The translations under genes were made by a program, and so were the position numbers. Positions 15,510 to 24,101 of a stretch of 31,287 nucleotides of DNA are shown here, piece after piece (position 1 is the stretch's first letter; each line of letters begins with the position of its first letter). The notes below the pieces were generated by a model. It was not told where the DNA came from, searched no databases, and saw nothing but the letters and a program-made list of their open reading frames with translations. This DNA is from CAYJAY01 sp964368445 (GTDB lineage Bacteria > Bacillota > Clostridia > Oscillospirales > Ruminococcaceae), in NCBI GenBank assembly GCA_964368445.1, contig CAYJAY010000030.1, positions 1-31,287 of the forward strand. The letters are read 5' to 3'.

Positions 15510-16733
15510 TTATTTCAGTATACCATATTTATATTTAAGCTCCAAAATTTTGAGGACCGATTGTTCGATAGTTTCGACCGAAATTTCTCCCGTCTCAACC
15601 GCTTCCAAAACCGCTTCATACGCCTCTTTTGGGTCTTCCGGCATAAGAAGAATGTCGACACCGGCTTGTATACACGCGACTGCGGCATCTTTCGAGCTGT
15701 AGTTTAGAGTAATCGCGTCCATGTCGAGCGCGTCGGTTATTACAACCCCTTCAAAACCTAACTCACCTTTTAATATATCGGTTATAAGCTGTTTGTTCAT
15801 CGTCGCAGGCATTTCGTTTTCGGTGGCGTTTTCGGTTAATATATGCGCCGTCATTATCATGTCAACCCCCGTTTCGATAGCCGCTTCGAACGGCACAAAC
15901 TCAAATTCGCGAAGCCTTTCAAGATCGTGGTCAACCGAGGCTAGGCCATAATGTGTGTCGGTTATCGTGTCGCCGTGTCCCGGAAAATGCTTTGCAACCG
16001 CTATTATGCCGTTGTCGGTTAAGCCTTTTATTGCGCTTGGAATAAAGTTTACAACTTGTTCCGCCGTCGTTCCGTAGGCCCTGTTTGCTATGACAGTGTT
16101 TTCGGGGTTGGAAAAGATGTCGCAACTCGGGGCAAAGTTAAGGTTGAATCCTAATTCTTTAAGTTCGGTTGCTATCGTTGCCATATAATCATATGCGTCT
16201 TGTGGAGTTTCGTTTTGTGCAATTTCAAGCGGTGCTGGAATTCGTTCGTCTTCGGAAAAAGTTCCAATCAAGTTAAGTCGACTTATATCTCCGCCCTCTT
16301 CATCGATTGACACAAACAAAGGATATTCTGAATAGGCGTTTTTTGCGTCTGTTATAAACTGTGTGGTTTGTGGGGGAGTACTCATGTTAAATCCCGTGAG
16401 GATAATTCCGCCCGGCTTACAATAATTTATCGTCTGTTTTGCCTCGGAGGAAAGTTCCAACATATCTTCGCCTTGCTCGTCAAATTTAAACCCTAAAATA
16501 AAAAGTTGGCCAACCTTTTGTTCAAGAGTCATGCTTTCAAGCGTTGTTTCGGAAACCGATTTAGTTAAAATCGTTCCTGTTCGTGGCGAGTTGCTTTTTG
16601 CTTGCGCAAGGGCTTGTTGCTGTTGTTCGGTTTCGTTCGATTTAATCGACACGACCGCAACTGTCGAAACAACTGTTGAAACCACAAATATCAAAAGACA
16701 GATAAAAGATATACTTAAAGGTCTTCTTTTCAA
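15510..16733 (-). CDS. nagZ: Membrane-anchored beta-N-acetylglucosaminidase, GH3 (NagZ-like)
   Basis: A 407-aa protein. Residues 7-29 form one N-terminal membrane anchor without a lipobox, so the enzyme faces outside. The GH3 barrel (about 65-400) has the NagZ signature KHFPGHG (248-254), the catalytic Asp-His pair D259/H261 in DTH, and the nucleophile D334 in VITDALDM. IDEEGG (143-148) is also typical. It should release GlcNAc from peptidoglycan fragments during cell-wall turnover. Start codon is TTG: GGAG lies 9 nt upstream and no ATG competes. The length lacks the extra C-terminal domain seen in Bacillus NagZ. The FNT channel follows 26 bp downstream. Confidence 0.9.
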   Translation of the reverse strand: MKRRPLSISFICLLIFVVSTVVSTVAVVSIKSNETEQQQQALAQAKSNSPRTGTILTKSVSETTLESMTLEQKVGQLFILGFKFDEQGEDMLELSSEAKQTINYCKPGGIILTGFNMSTPPQTTQFITDAKNAYSEYPLFVSIDEEGGDISRLNLIGTFSEDERIPAPLEIAQNETPQDAYDYMATIATELKELGFNLNFAPSCDIFSNPENTVIANRAYGTTAEQVVNFIPSAIKGLTDNGIIAVAKHFPGHGDTITDTHYGLASVDHDLERLREFEFVPFEAAIETGVDMIMTAHILTENATENEMPATMNKQLITDILKGELGFEGVVITDALDMDAITLNYSSKDAAVACIQAGVDILLMPEDPKEAYEAVLEAVETGEISVETIEQSVLKILELKYKYGILK

Positions 16734-16768
16734 GATAAAATACTCCTTTTTTTGTTTTATAAAAGAAA

Positions 16769-16797
16769 GATATATGGTATATTATTAATATTAACAA
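16769..16797 (-). promoter_or_regulatory. Possible nagZ promoter
   Basis: TTGTTA (16792-16797), 17-bp spacer, TATATC (16769-16774) on the minus strand, 36 bp upstream of the TTG start. Confidence 0.45.
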
Positions 16798-16912
16798 AAA
16801 CAGACGAAATATAACTAAAGCCTGCTGAACAACCAGTTATTTAGCACAAATGCTATGCATTTGAAATAAAATAAGCATTTTTAAAAGATAACCATATTTT
16901 TAAATTATAATT

Positions 16913-16945
16913 AATTACGAATTACGAATTACGAATTACGAATTA
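16913..16945. repeat. Heptamer tandem array (AATTACG x4)
   Basis: Four perfect AATTACG units plus AATTA, the same unit as at 5556-5601. It lies between the divergent nagZ and hydantoinase genes, 52 bp before the latter's start codon. Confidence 0.9.
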
Positions 16946-16997
16946 ATAATATTATCCTATTTTTAAAGAAAAAAGTCAAAATAAAACGGAGGTTTTT

Positions 16998-18392
16998 ATG
17001 AACATCTTAATAAAAGGCGGAAAAATTGTCACATCGTGCGATAGTTTTGTTTCGGATATCGTTATAAAAAACGAAAAGATTACCGAAATCTCCCCGGATA
17101 TCTCGCCGGATGGATTTGATATGGTGTACGATGCTTTTGGGAAATACGTTGTTCCGGGAGCTATCGACGGACACACTCACCTTGCGATGCCATACAAAGA
17201 CATCTTTACGTCGGACGACTATTACACCGGCACAAGGGCGGCGGCGTGCGGAGGCACCACGACGGTGTTCGATTTCATACTCCAGCAAAAAGGCGAGGAC
17301 ATGGGACAAAGTGTCGTTCGTCAACAAAAATCTGCCGAAGGTTTTCCCGCCGTAGACTATTCGTTCCACCTTGGCATATCGGATGTTTCGACACCGAATC
17401 TTTTAAATTCTCTCGAAAAATGCCCCTCTCTTGGGGTGAACTCATACAAAGTTTATATGGTGTATGATTTTTTCCTTAACAACTCTGACTTTGAAAAGGT
17501 GCTGAAAAAATCGCGAGATGTCGGCGGGATTGTCGGGGTACACGCCGAAGATAAAACGCTTAGCGAACATCTTATCAACCAATATTTAAGCGAGGGGAAA
17601 ACACAACCTTGGTGGCACTATATGTCTAAAAACGAAGAGGTTGCCGCCGCTGCTAACCGAAAAGCTGTTGAGCTTGCGCTTGAAGTAGGGGGCAAATTTT
17701 ACATAGCCCACCTTTCAGACGGCGACGGCGCACAGTTTGCAAAGCAGTTTGTTGACCAAAACAAAGAGATATATGTCGAAAGTTGTCCGCAATATCTTGT
17801 TTTTACAAACGAGGTTTACAAAGGCAAAGACGCGGAACTTTTCGTGTGTTCTCCTCCGATAAAAGGAGAAAGCTCGCGACAAGCTCTTTTAAACGCGGTT
17901 AAAGACGGAACTGTTTCGATGATGGCTACCGACCATTGCCCGTTTTTTGAAAAGGACAAGCGCGCAACCGATAACGGAAAAACGGGTGACTTCACCAAAA
18001 TCCCAAACGGTTGCGGAGGAATTGAGCTTTGTTATCCGTACATGTTATCGCTTGCTAATGCCGGCGAAATTTCGTTTAGTCGCACGGTTGAGCTTTGTTG
18101 CAAAAATCCGTCAAAACTTTTCGGAATTTCAGACAGAAAAGGGGACATTGCGGTTGGGCTTGACGGTGATATTGTTGTATACGACCCCAAAAAGCAAGTG
18201 ACTATCACAAACGACATGTTGCACAGCATGTCGGACCACACGATTTACGAAGGACAAACTTTAAAAGGTTATCCCGAAGCTACGTTTTTAAGAGGAAATC
18301 TTGTGTACAAAAACGGCGAATTTTTAGGCAAAAAAGGCATGGGCCGATATCTTAAACAAAATGCTCCCGAGTCGCTTTATAAACAGATTTAA
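16998..18392 (+). CDS. hydA: Dihydropyrimidinase / hydantoinase
   Basis: A 464-aa amidohydrolase of normal family length. All metal ligands are visible: H59 and H61 in DGHTHL, the lysine to be carboxylated K151 in SYKVYM, H182 in VGVHAED, H238 in IAHLSD, and D312 in ATDHCPF. Y156 fits the catalytic tyrosine position. It hydrolyses the ring of dihydropyrimidines or 5-substituted hydantoins in the cytosol, as in reductive pyrimidine breakdown. No dihydropyrimidine dehydrogenase or ureidopropionase is in the window, so its true substrate may differ. Start supported by GGAGG, 5 nt before the ATG. The NERD gene follows after 19 bp. Confidence 0.93.
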   Translation: MNILIKGGKIVTSCDSFVSDIVIKNEKITEISPDISPDGFDMVYDAFGKYVVPGAIDGHTHLAMPYKDIFTSDDYYTGTRAAACGGTTTVFDFILQQKGEDMGQSVVRQQKSAEGFPAVDYSFHLGISDVSTPNLLNSLEKCPSLGVNSYKVYMVYDFFLNNSDFEKVLKKSRDVGGIVGVHAEDKTLSEHLINQYLSEGKTQPWWHYMSKNEEVAAAANRKAVELALEVGGKFYIAHLSDGDGAQFAKQFVDQNKEIYVESCPQYLVFTNEVYKGKDAELFVCSPPIKGESSRQALLNAVKDGTVSMMATDHCPFFEKDKRATDNGKTGDFTKIPNGCGGIELCYPYMLSLANAGEISFSRTVELCCKNPSKLFGISDRKGDIAVGLDGDIVVYDPKKQVTITNDMLHSMSDHTIYEGQTLKGYPEATFLRGNLVYKNGEFLGKKGMGRYLKQNAPESLYKQI

Positions 18393-18411
18393 CTAATAAG
18401 GAGGATTTATT

Positions 18412-19248
18412 ATGGCAAAAGGTTTGCTTGATATGTTGTTAGACGAAATTTTTGACGCCAACTGGTTAGGAAAACATGGCGAAAAGTTGACTGCCAGGGA
18501 ATTAAAATGGCTTAAGTTTTTTGGTCGAAAAGGAAAGATACTTAAAAATGTTTATATCCCAAAACCAAATGGAGAAACCTCTGAAATCGATATTTTATAC
18601 ATAACTGCAAAAGGCATCTTTGTTATCGAAAGCAAAAACTATTCCGGCTGGATTTTTGGAGATGAAAACTCTCTTAATTGGACAGCTATGTTACCCAACA
18701 AACAAAAAAATAAATTCTATAACCCTATTAAACAAAACGATACTCATATGAAATATCTTGCGGGATTTATCGAGGAAGAAATTCCATTATTTTCAATTAT
18801 TGCTTTTTCTGAGCGATGTGAGCTTAAAAAAGTAACGATCGAAAACTCCGAGGTTAAAGTCATAAAGCGTGACAGGTTATATGTTACAGTTAAACATATA
18901 TGGGACAATTCGCCCGACATTGTCTCTGAGCAAGATATCGAAAACCTATATTCAAAACTTGAACCGTTAACAAAGGTTGATAAAGCCACAAAAGCTTTGC
19001 ACATAGAAAATATAAACAAAAAAATTGTACCAAAATCAACAAATCAAATAATCGAGAAACCACAAGACGAAAAACTCAATTCTAACAATCAAGATAACCC
19101 ACCGATTAAAAATGAACAAGACGACCTTATCTGTCCGAAATGTCAAAGCAAACTTGTTTTACGCATAGCCAAACAAGGAGCTAACGCAGGAAACAGTTTT
19201 TATGGATGTTCAAACTTTCCCAAATGTCGCTATATTAAAAACACATAA
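18412..19248 (+). CDS. NERD-domain nuclease-like protein with topoisomerase zinc ribbon
   Basis: A 278-aa protein. The NERD domain (about 18-130) shows KHGE (21-24), SEID (57-60), FVIESKNYSG (70-79) and NPIKQNDTH. D60, E73 and K75 match the PD-(D/E)xK nuclease core. A low-complexity linker rich in N, K and Q (about 198-235) precedes a C-terminal zinc ribbon of the topoisomerase I C4 type: CPKC, then CSNFPKC. DNA binding or processing in the cytosol is likely but the biological role of NERD-ribbon proteins is not settled. AAGGAGG precedes the ATG. It lies 19 bp after the hydantoinase stop and probably shares its transcript, ending at the terminator 19259-19311. Confidence 0.88.
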   Translation: MAKGLLDMLLDEIFDANWLGKHGEKLTARELKWLKFFGRKGKILKNVYIPKPNGETSEIDILYITAKGIFVIESKNYSGWIFGDENSLNWTAMLPNKQKNKFYNPIKQNDTHMKYLAGFIEEEIPLFSIIAFSERCELKKVTIENSEVKVIKRDRLYVTVKHIWDNSPDIVSEQDIENLYSKLEPLTKVDKATKALHIENINKKIVPKSTNQIIEKPQDEKLNSNNQDNPPIKNEQDDLICPKCQSKLVLRIAKQGANAGNSFYGCSNFPKCRYIKNT

Positions 19249-19258
19249 TATCTTAATA

Positions 19259-19311
19259 AAAAAGCAACGGCGCTATATCGAAAAACCATCGAAACATTGC
19301 CGTTGCTTTTT
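19259..19311 (+). terminator. Terminator after the NERD gene
   Basis: AAAAAGCAACGGC pairs with GCCGTTGCTTTTT around a 27-nt loop, starting about 10 bp after the stop codon. A-run on one side and T-run on the other could make it work in both directions between convergent genes. Confidence 0.7.
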
Positions 19312-19349
19312 GTTTGCTTAAAATCACAATTCTTTCATTAAATTCTATT

Positions 19350-19378
19350 GTCAAAACCAACTACCGGTTGGTTTTGAC
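19350..19378. repeat. Palindrome, possible third REP-like copy
   Basis: Arms GTCAAAACCAAC and GTTGGTTTTGAC (12 bp) around TACCG. The opening TGTCAAAACC resembles the REP-like elements at 4-48 and 31242-31280. It lies between convergent genes and could also help terminate ppk2. Confidence 0.5.
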
Positions 19379-19384
19379 GACACC

Positions 19385-19412
19385 TTAATTCTTAATTCCT
19401 CATTCCTCATTG
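19385..19412. repeat. Heptamer array (TTAATTC x2, CTCATTC, CTCATTG)
   Basis: Four consecutive 7-mers end 2 bp from the ppk2 stop codon. Read on the other strand the units are GAATTAA and GAATGAG, matching the GAATNNN pattern of the arrays at 5556, 16913 and 27432. Confidence 0.7.
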
Positions 19413-19414
19413 AA

Positions 19415-20293
19415 CTAGTCTTCTTCTTTCGGAACATACCCCTCGTCGATAAGCGTATCCCTTGCGCTTGAAAGCAAGGCTTGCTCTTGTTTTGGAAGTT
19501 TCGGATATTGTGGATTCATCTCTTCAAGCGTGTTTGCCACTATCTCGGAGATAACCGCCCTTGCATACCATTTTGCGTCGCCCGGTATTACATACCACGG
19601 GCAGTCCTCTGTCGAGGTTTGGTTAATAGCTTTTTCAAACGCCTTTTGATATTCGTCCCAATGTTCGCGTTCTTTAATGTCGTTGCTGCTGAACTTCCAG
19701 TTCTTTGCCTTTTCGTCTATCCTTGCAAAAAATCTTTCGGACTGTTCTTTTTTAGAGATGTTTAAGAAAAACTTAATCACCTTAATTCCGTTGTCGTATA
19801 AATACTGTTCGTAGTTTTTTATGTGTTTATAACGTTTTTTGATGACATCGCCTTGTTTGCAATAATCCGGCATGTCGGCAAGCTTATATAGTTCGTGAAC
19901 CTTTTCAACCAAAACCGCCTCGTAGTGGGAACGATTAAAAATAGCTATCATCCCTCTTTTGGGCGCAACTTTTGAAACACGCCACAAAAAATCATGTGCT
20001 GCTTCTTCATCGGACGGTTTTTTGAAGCTGTGCACATTCACACCTAACGGGTTAAGTCCCGAAAAAACATGTTTAACTGCCCCGTCTTTTCCGGCGGCGT
20101 CCATCGCTTGAAAAACTATCAAAAGCCCTTGTTTTTGTTCTGCGTAAAGACGGTCTTGAAGTTCTTTCATTCTCTCGATATTTTTGGCTGAAAGTTCCTC
20201 GCCCTCTTGTCGGTTAAGTTTCGGAGTGTCCGAAGTGTCGAAATCTTTTACGTTAAAATCACCTTTGGTAAACTTAAACCTATCAAAATTCAT
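19415..20293 (-). CDS. ppk2: Polyphosphate kinase 2 family phosphotransferase
   Basis: A 292-aa protein. Walker A is MDAAGKDG (64-71) and the second nucleotide/metal site is FNRSHYEAVLVEKVH (119-133), the pattern of the class II/III-like PPK2 branch and not the DRSWYNR of class I. It should transfer phosphate between inorganic polyphosphate and AMP or ADP. The start is set at 20293, where AAGGAG sits 9 nt ahead; a longer frame would run into the upstream gene's end and encode a spurious hydrophobic leader. It is the last gene of the upp - membrane protein - ppk2 run, 40 bp after the preceding stop codon. Confidence 0.9.
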   Translation of the reverse strand: MNFDRFKFTKGDFNVKDFDTSDTPKLNRQEGEELSAKNIERMKELQDRLYAEQKQGLLIVFQAMDAAGKDGAVKHVFSGLNPLGVNVHSFKKPSDEEAAHDFLWRVSKVAPKRGMIAIFNRSHYEAVLVEKVHELYKLADMPDYCKQGDVIKKRYKHIKNYEQYLYDNGIKVIKFFLNISKKEQSERFFARIDEKAKNWKFSSNDIKEREHWDEYQKAFEKAINQTSTEDCPWYVIPGDAKWYARAVISEIVANTLEEMNPQYPKLPKQEQALLSSARDTLIDEGYVPKEED

Positions 20294-20333
20294 TTGGTAG
20301 CTCTCCTTTATATTGTATTGTTTCAAAAAACTT

Positions 20334-21503
20334 TTAAGTATATACGCCGCCCATAAAAACATGTGCAAAATAATATAACCCACATACCAAATGAACCGCA
20401 AACGCAATCCACGCAAACAAAAGGTATCTGCGTTTTAGTTGATGTTGATTAATTATCTCGGTTAAACTTGTCATAAACACAAATATCATCGCGCACATAT
20501 ATCCGCCCATAAAGTTTCCGTGCGAAAGGCGGTAGCCCTCTTCATAAAGAAAGAGACTCTCGAGCAACGAAACCGCAACACAACCCCAAGCAAACGAAAA
20601 AGCATTAATATTTTTGAGTTTGTCTGTGTTGAAAACAAGCACAACCAACGGGAACAAAAGTCCACCAACCAACGCTAGCAGTATACTGCTGTTGTGGATA
20701 TACCATGCCTTGCCAAACGCCACACCAATTCCGCCCATGCTTTGTTCCGACTCGAACACATCGAAATATTGATACAAAAGCGCAGCAATCGTCGGGATAT
20801 ACGCAAGCCCTATCACAAAGCAATCTTTAAAGCTTTTGAACTTTGTTTTAATCGCTTTGACTAAAAGCAAGGCCGCCACAAGCGGAAGAACAACAAAAGC
20901 AAACGAGGGCTTTGTCATAACGCTTAAAAGTGACGACAACGCCGCAAAAACCCAATCAAGTTTCCGTGTTTTTTTGTTTTCGAAAAGATTTTTAACGAGA
21001 TAGAACGATGTAAAAAACGAAAGCACCACAAACGGTCTTGCCGCAAAATACGTTTGGTTGTGCCAAGAGTTTGGCGAATATATCCCGACAAACAAAAAGC
21101 CGTTAGTTGAAAGCGGTATGCAACCGACAAAAAGCAAAGCAAACGTCGCAAACGTTGCAACAACCTCTTTTGAAAACCCAAACAAATCATTTTCAATAAA
21201 GCGTTTTATGTAATAATACATGACTAAAACGTTAATCCCACAAAACAAAACCACCGCGGAAGACGCCGCCATGTATGTATCACAAAAAATCGAAAACGCT
21301 TTTATCGTCAAGAAAAATATCGGATATGGATATTGATAGCTCTCGACTCCTTGAACCGTTTGATAGTATGCTTGAAAATCGGATACAAACTCTCCTTTAT
21401 ACATCGAGGCTTGGTTAAACGACAGGATATAAACCGCCAATAGATATACTAAAGACAGAAAACAAAATATAATTAAATTGTTTTGTTCAATCTTTTTTTT
21501 CAT
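20334..21503 (-). CDS. Polytopic membrane protein, GT87-like (GT-C candidate)
   Basis: A 389-aa protein with about ten transmembrane segments. After the first helix comes EFVSDFQAYYQ (about 38-48), then SYQYPYPIFFL (about 55-65). That D-x2-AYY ... YPYP arrangement recalls GT87-type polyprenyl-phosphate-mannose-dependent transferases, in which the first-loop aspartate is catalytic. Assignment is tentative; no search could be run. AAGGAAAT precedes the start codon. It begins 15 bp after upp and ends 40 bp before ppk2 on the same strand, so the three are probably one operon. Confidence 0.55.
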   Translation of the reverse strand: MKKKIEQNNLIIFCFLSLVYLLAVYILSFNQASMYKGEFVSDFQAYYQTVQGVESYQYPYPIFFLTIKAFSIFCDTYMAASSAVVLFCGINVLVMYYYIKRFIENDLFGFSKEVVATFATFALLFVGCIPLSTNGFLFVGIYSPNSWHNQTYFAARPFVVLSFFTSFYLVKNLFENKKTRKLDWVFAALSSLLSVMTKPSFAFVVLPLVAALLLVKAIKTKFKSFKDCFVIGLAYIPTIAALLYQYFDVFESEQSMGGIGVAFGKAWYIHNSSILLALVGGLLFPLVVLVFNTDKLKNINAFSFAWGCVAVSLLESLFLYEEGYRLSHGNFMGGYMCAMIFVFMTSLTEIINQHQLKRRYLLFAWIAFAVHLVCGLYYFAHVFMGGVYT

Positions 21504-21518
21504 GTGATTTCCTTTTTA

Positions 21519-22154
21519 CTATTTCGTTCCAAAAATCCTGTCGCCTGCGTCGCCAAGACCCGGAACTATGTAACAGTTTTCGTTGAGTTCCTCGTCCATT
21601 GCGGCACAAAAAACCTGCACATCGGGGTGTTTCTCAAACATTTTGTCAAGCGCATAACGTGCCGCAACAACACAAACAAGGCGAAGATCTTTACAACCCA
21701 GACCTTTAAGGTAGTCGACCGCCGCAATTGCAGAGCCTCCCGTCGCAAACATCGGGTCAAGAACTATAACGGTGCTGTCTTTAATGTCCTCCGGCATTTT
21801 AGAATAGTATTCAACCGGCATATGTGTGTCGTGGTCGCGGTACATTCCAAGGAACCCGACGCGCGAGTTTGGAAGAAGCTTTTGCATACCCGCAACCATT
21901 CCAAGCCCTGCGCGTAGTATCGGCACAAGCGCAACCGGCCTGTCGGACAGGACGTTTGTTTTCATCATCGCAATGGGTGTTTCGATCTCTTTTTCGACTA
22001 AAGGAAGATCTTTTGTGACTTCATAACACATGAGCATCGATATCTCGTCTATAAGCTCGCGGAAATTTTTTGTGTCGGTGTTTTTGTCTCGAAGCCTCGA
22101 GATCTTATGTTGCATAAGCGGATGTTCAAAAATGAATGCGTTGTTTACCTGCAT
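21519..22154 (-). CDS. upp: Uracil phosphoribosyltransferase
   Basis: A 211-aa protein, the normal length. It makes UMP from uracil and PRPP in the cytosol (pyrimidine salvage). Signatures: PILRAGLGMVAGM (about 78-90), the PRPP-binding loop VIVLDPMFATGGS (about 128-140), and the uracil-binding C-terminus YIVPGLGDAGDRIFGTK. GGAG precedes the ATG. It heads a run with a GT87-like membrane protein and ppk2. The upstream 91 bp hold an AT-rich region with no clear attenuator. Confidence 0.97.
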   Translation of the reverse strand: MQVNNAFIFEHPLMQHKISRLRDKNTDTKNFRELIDEISMLMCYEVTKDLPLVEKEIETPIAMMKTNVLSDRPVALVPILRAGLGMVAGMQKLLPNSRVGFLGMYRDHDTHMPVEYYSKMPEDIKDSTVIVLDPMFATGGSAIAAVDYLKGLGCKDLRLVCVVAARYALDKMFEKHPDVQVFCAAMDEELNENCYIVPGLGDAGDRIFGTK

Positions 22155-22245
22155 GTTTTTTCTCCTTTGATTTAAACTTTATGTATTAATTTTATCAAAT
22201 ACGCCTAAGCGTAAAATCACGATGTAACAAACCTTGTCGAAATTT

Positions 22246-24024
22246 CTAGGTTTTGTCGTTTCCAATTGAAGACGCTTTAAGTCTAAACGCTTTAAGCCTA
22301 AACGCTTTAAGCGTTATAAACGTCGTCGCAAATATAGACATAGGAGCTATCATAAGATATCTAAAATCGCGATATACCGGCGCGCCAATCATGAGACCTA
22401 ACCAAATAACTATCGAGATTAAAAGTGGAAGCGCAAACGCCGCTTTTTTGTTTGAAAGTAAAAACAAGGCGCAAAATATAATGAAAAATTGAGCCGAGGC
22501 GAGCGTTATATATTTGTTGTTTAACTCTATAATCGCGTTGAAATCTATTCCTGTTAGATTTTCGACTATGTCGCTTTTGCTTGTTATTCCCCTATGCGGG
22601 TTAAACACATCGTACGCCGTGAACGCCGTTTCGGGGAAAGCTACCTGCCAAAACCCTCTCGTCTCTAAAAGCCAAGCGTTAAGATAACTCTCGACGTTTT
22701 GAGGTAAAAGTTCAAGCCAAACTTTCATAAATTCCGACGTGTTCTCGTTGAAAAATTCGGTGTTGAAATCGGCGTTGAACTTGATGTCGTTGACCGTCGT
22801 GTTTCGGTATAGCTCCGCCATCTTTTCGGGTTCGATTATCTGCGAAAGGAACGCGTCTTGTTCCTCTGTTAAAACCGCACCGTTTTTGACAGAATACGCT
22901 ATTTGTTGAATCGGAACCGCCATAGATTCAACCGCGCCCAGCCCGTATATATCAAACATAGCATATACAGGGCCCGTTATAATCTTTACACCAATAAGTA
23001 TAACAGCAAAAACCGGCACCAACCTCTTAAAGTTTTTCCGATATAAAAGCGCCAAAACGGCGCACACCAAAAGGACGATAGGCCAGCCGTTACCACGCAA
23101 AAAGCAAAGGGCAACCGAGATTATAACAAAATTTGCCATTCCTTTTTTCGTGTTAAGAAGTTCACCATTCGATTCGATTATGTCAAAGCAATAAAGCATA
23201 TAAAGCAACAGCGTCGCGTTAAAAGGGGTGTCTTTCCAGATTGTGAAACCGTTTATCGGCCAAACGGGAGAACTTGCGAAATAAATTAACGCAACTGTGA
23301 CAAAGATAAGCGACGCGCCTTTTTTTCGCATCCAATAGACAGAATACGCAAACACTGCCGCCAAAAACATCATCGATAAAAAACCAAAGATAGCCGCGCC
23401 TATCTGAATGTTTCCAAGCATCAACCCGAAGTTTAAAAACAACCTTAATAGAAGGGTATACATGATTGGGAAGCCGTCGTTTAAAATTCCGTCAAGCGCT
23501 TGGTCGATAACCGAGGCGCTGTCCGCAGAAACTTTAACCGGCCCATACGATATAAAATACGGCAACCAAAAAACGGTTAGTATAGCAAAATATATGTAAA
23601 AACTCTTTTTAGTTATTCTTTCGCCTGACTTGTCAAATATATCGATTTTTTTGACAAGATTAAACGCTCCGTTGGTTATAAACGAAAGGAAAAACAAAAG
23701 CAGAACGAAATAAAGCGGTTGGCGAACGCCCCACGGAAGCGGTTCTCCGCTCTCGGTCACGATTGTATATCGTGCAACGAGAAAAAACGAGATTAACGCA
23801 GCAAATAAAACAGCGTTTATCTTTTGAACTTTTGAACTTGTTTCAAAACAAAGCCAAAGTCCCATAAACCCTACAAAAAAAGCCGACAACATTTGTTGCG
23901 GCATAAAAGAAAAACTACGAAACCAAATATAAAAAGCTGTGAAAAAAACTCCAAAACAAACCGAAACCAAAGCTTTCGGTTTGTTTTTTAAAATTTTCTG
24001 TTCAAGGTTTGCAAAACATGACAT
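22246..24024 (-). CDS. Polytopic membrane protein, DUF6020-like (GT-C type candidate), copy 2
   Basis: A 592-aa paralog of the protein at 5593-7350. Shared landmarks in order: VARYTIVT, KVSADSASVIDQAL, VYWMRKKG, FTIWKDTPFNA, FFL/CFLRGNG, VPIQQIAYSVK, WLELLPQNVES, TRGFWQ. About 12-14 membrane segments with a soluble stretch near 365-500. Where copy 1 has NDWHPVAYT, this one has NDGFPIMYT, so the histidine is lost. The extreme C-terminus repeats FRLKA, encoded by a 15-bp tandem repeat. It is 77 bp downstream of the GT2-GtrA gene, a setting that suits an outer-face glycosyltransferase using the lipid-linked sugar made there. Function is inference. Confidence 0.65.
   Translation of the reverse strand: MSCFANLEQKILKNKPKALVSVCFGVFFTAFYIWFRSFSFMPQQMLSAFFVGFMGLWLCFETSSKVQKINAVLFAALISFFLVARYTIVTESGEPLPWGVRQPLYFVLLLFFLSFITNGAFNLVKKIDIFDKSGERITKKSFYIYFAILTVFWLPYFISYGPVKVSADSASVIDQALDGILNDGFPIMYTLLLRLFLNFGLMLGNIQIGAAIFGFLSMMFLAAVFAYSVYWMRKKGASLIFVTVALIYFASSPVWPINGFTIWKDTPFNATLLLYMLYCFDIIESNGELLNTKKGMANFVIISVALCFLRGNGWPIVLLVCAVLALLYRKNFKRLVPVFAVILIGVKIITGPVYAMFDIYGLGAVESMAVPIQQIAYSVKNGAVLTEEQDAFLSQIIEPEKMAELYRNTTVNDIKFNADFNTEFFNENTSEFMKVWLELLPQNVESYLNAWLLETRGFWQVAFPETAFTAYDVFNPHRGITSKSDIVENLTGIDFNAIIELNNKYITLASAQFFIIFCALFLLSNKKAAFALPLLISIVIWLGLMIGAPVYRDFRYLMIAPMSIFATTFITLKAFRLKAFRLKASSIGNDKT
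22273..22311. repeat. 15-bp tandem repeat in the 3' end of the DUF6020-like gene
   Basis: CGCTTTAAGYCTAAA occurs twice (22273-22287 and 22288-22302) plus a 9-bp part. Being a multiple of three it adds FRLKA units without shifting the frame. Confidence 0.85.
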
Positions 24025-24101
24025 TCTCTTAAATTCCGTCCTTATTATTTGTGCTGTTGTTTCGGCGGTTTACACCATGTATAGTTAAAAATTTATTTAT
24101 A

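Noticed and set aside
16998..19248. Defence island built around the NERD nuclease-like protein
   Set aside because: The neighbours are a metabolic hydantoinase and housekeeping genes; no partner defence genes, integrase or phage remnants are seen.
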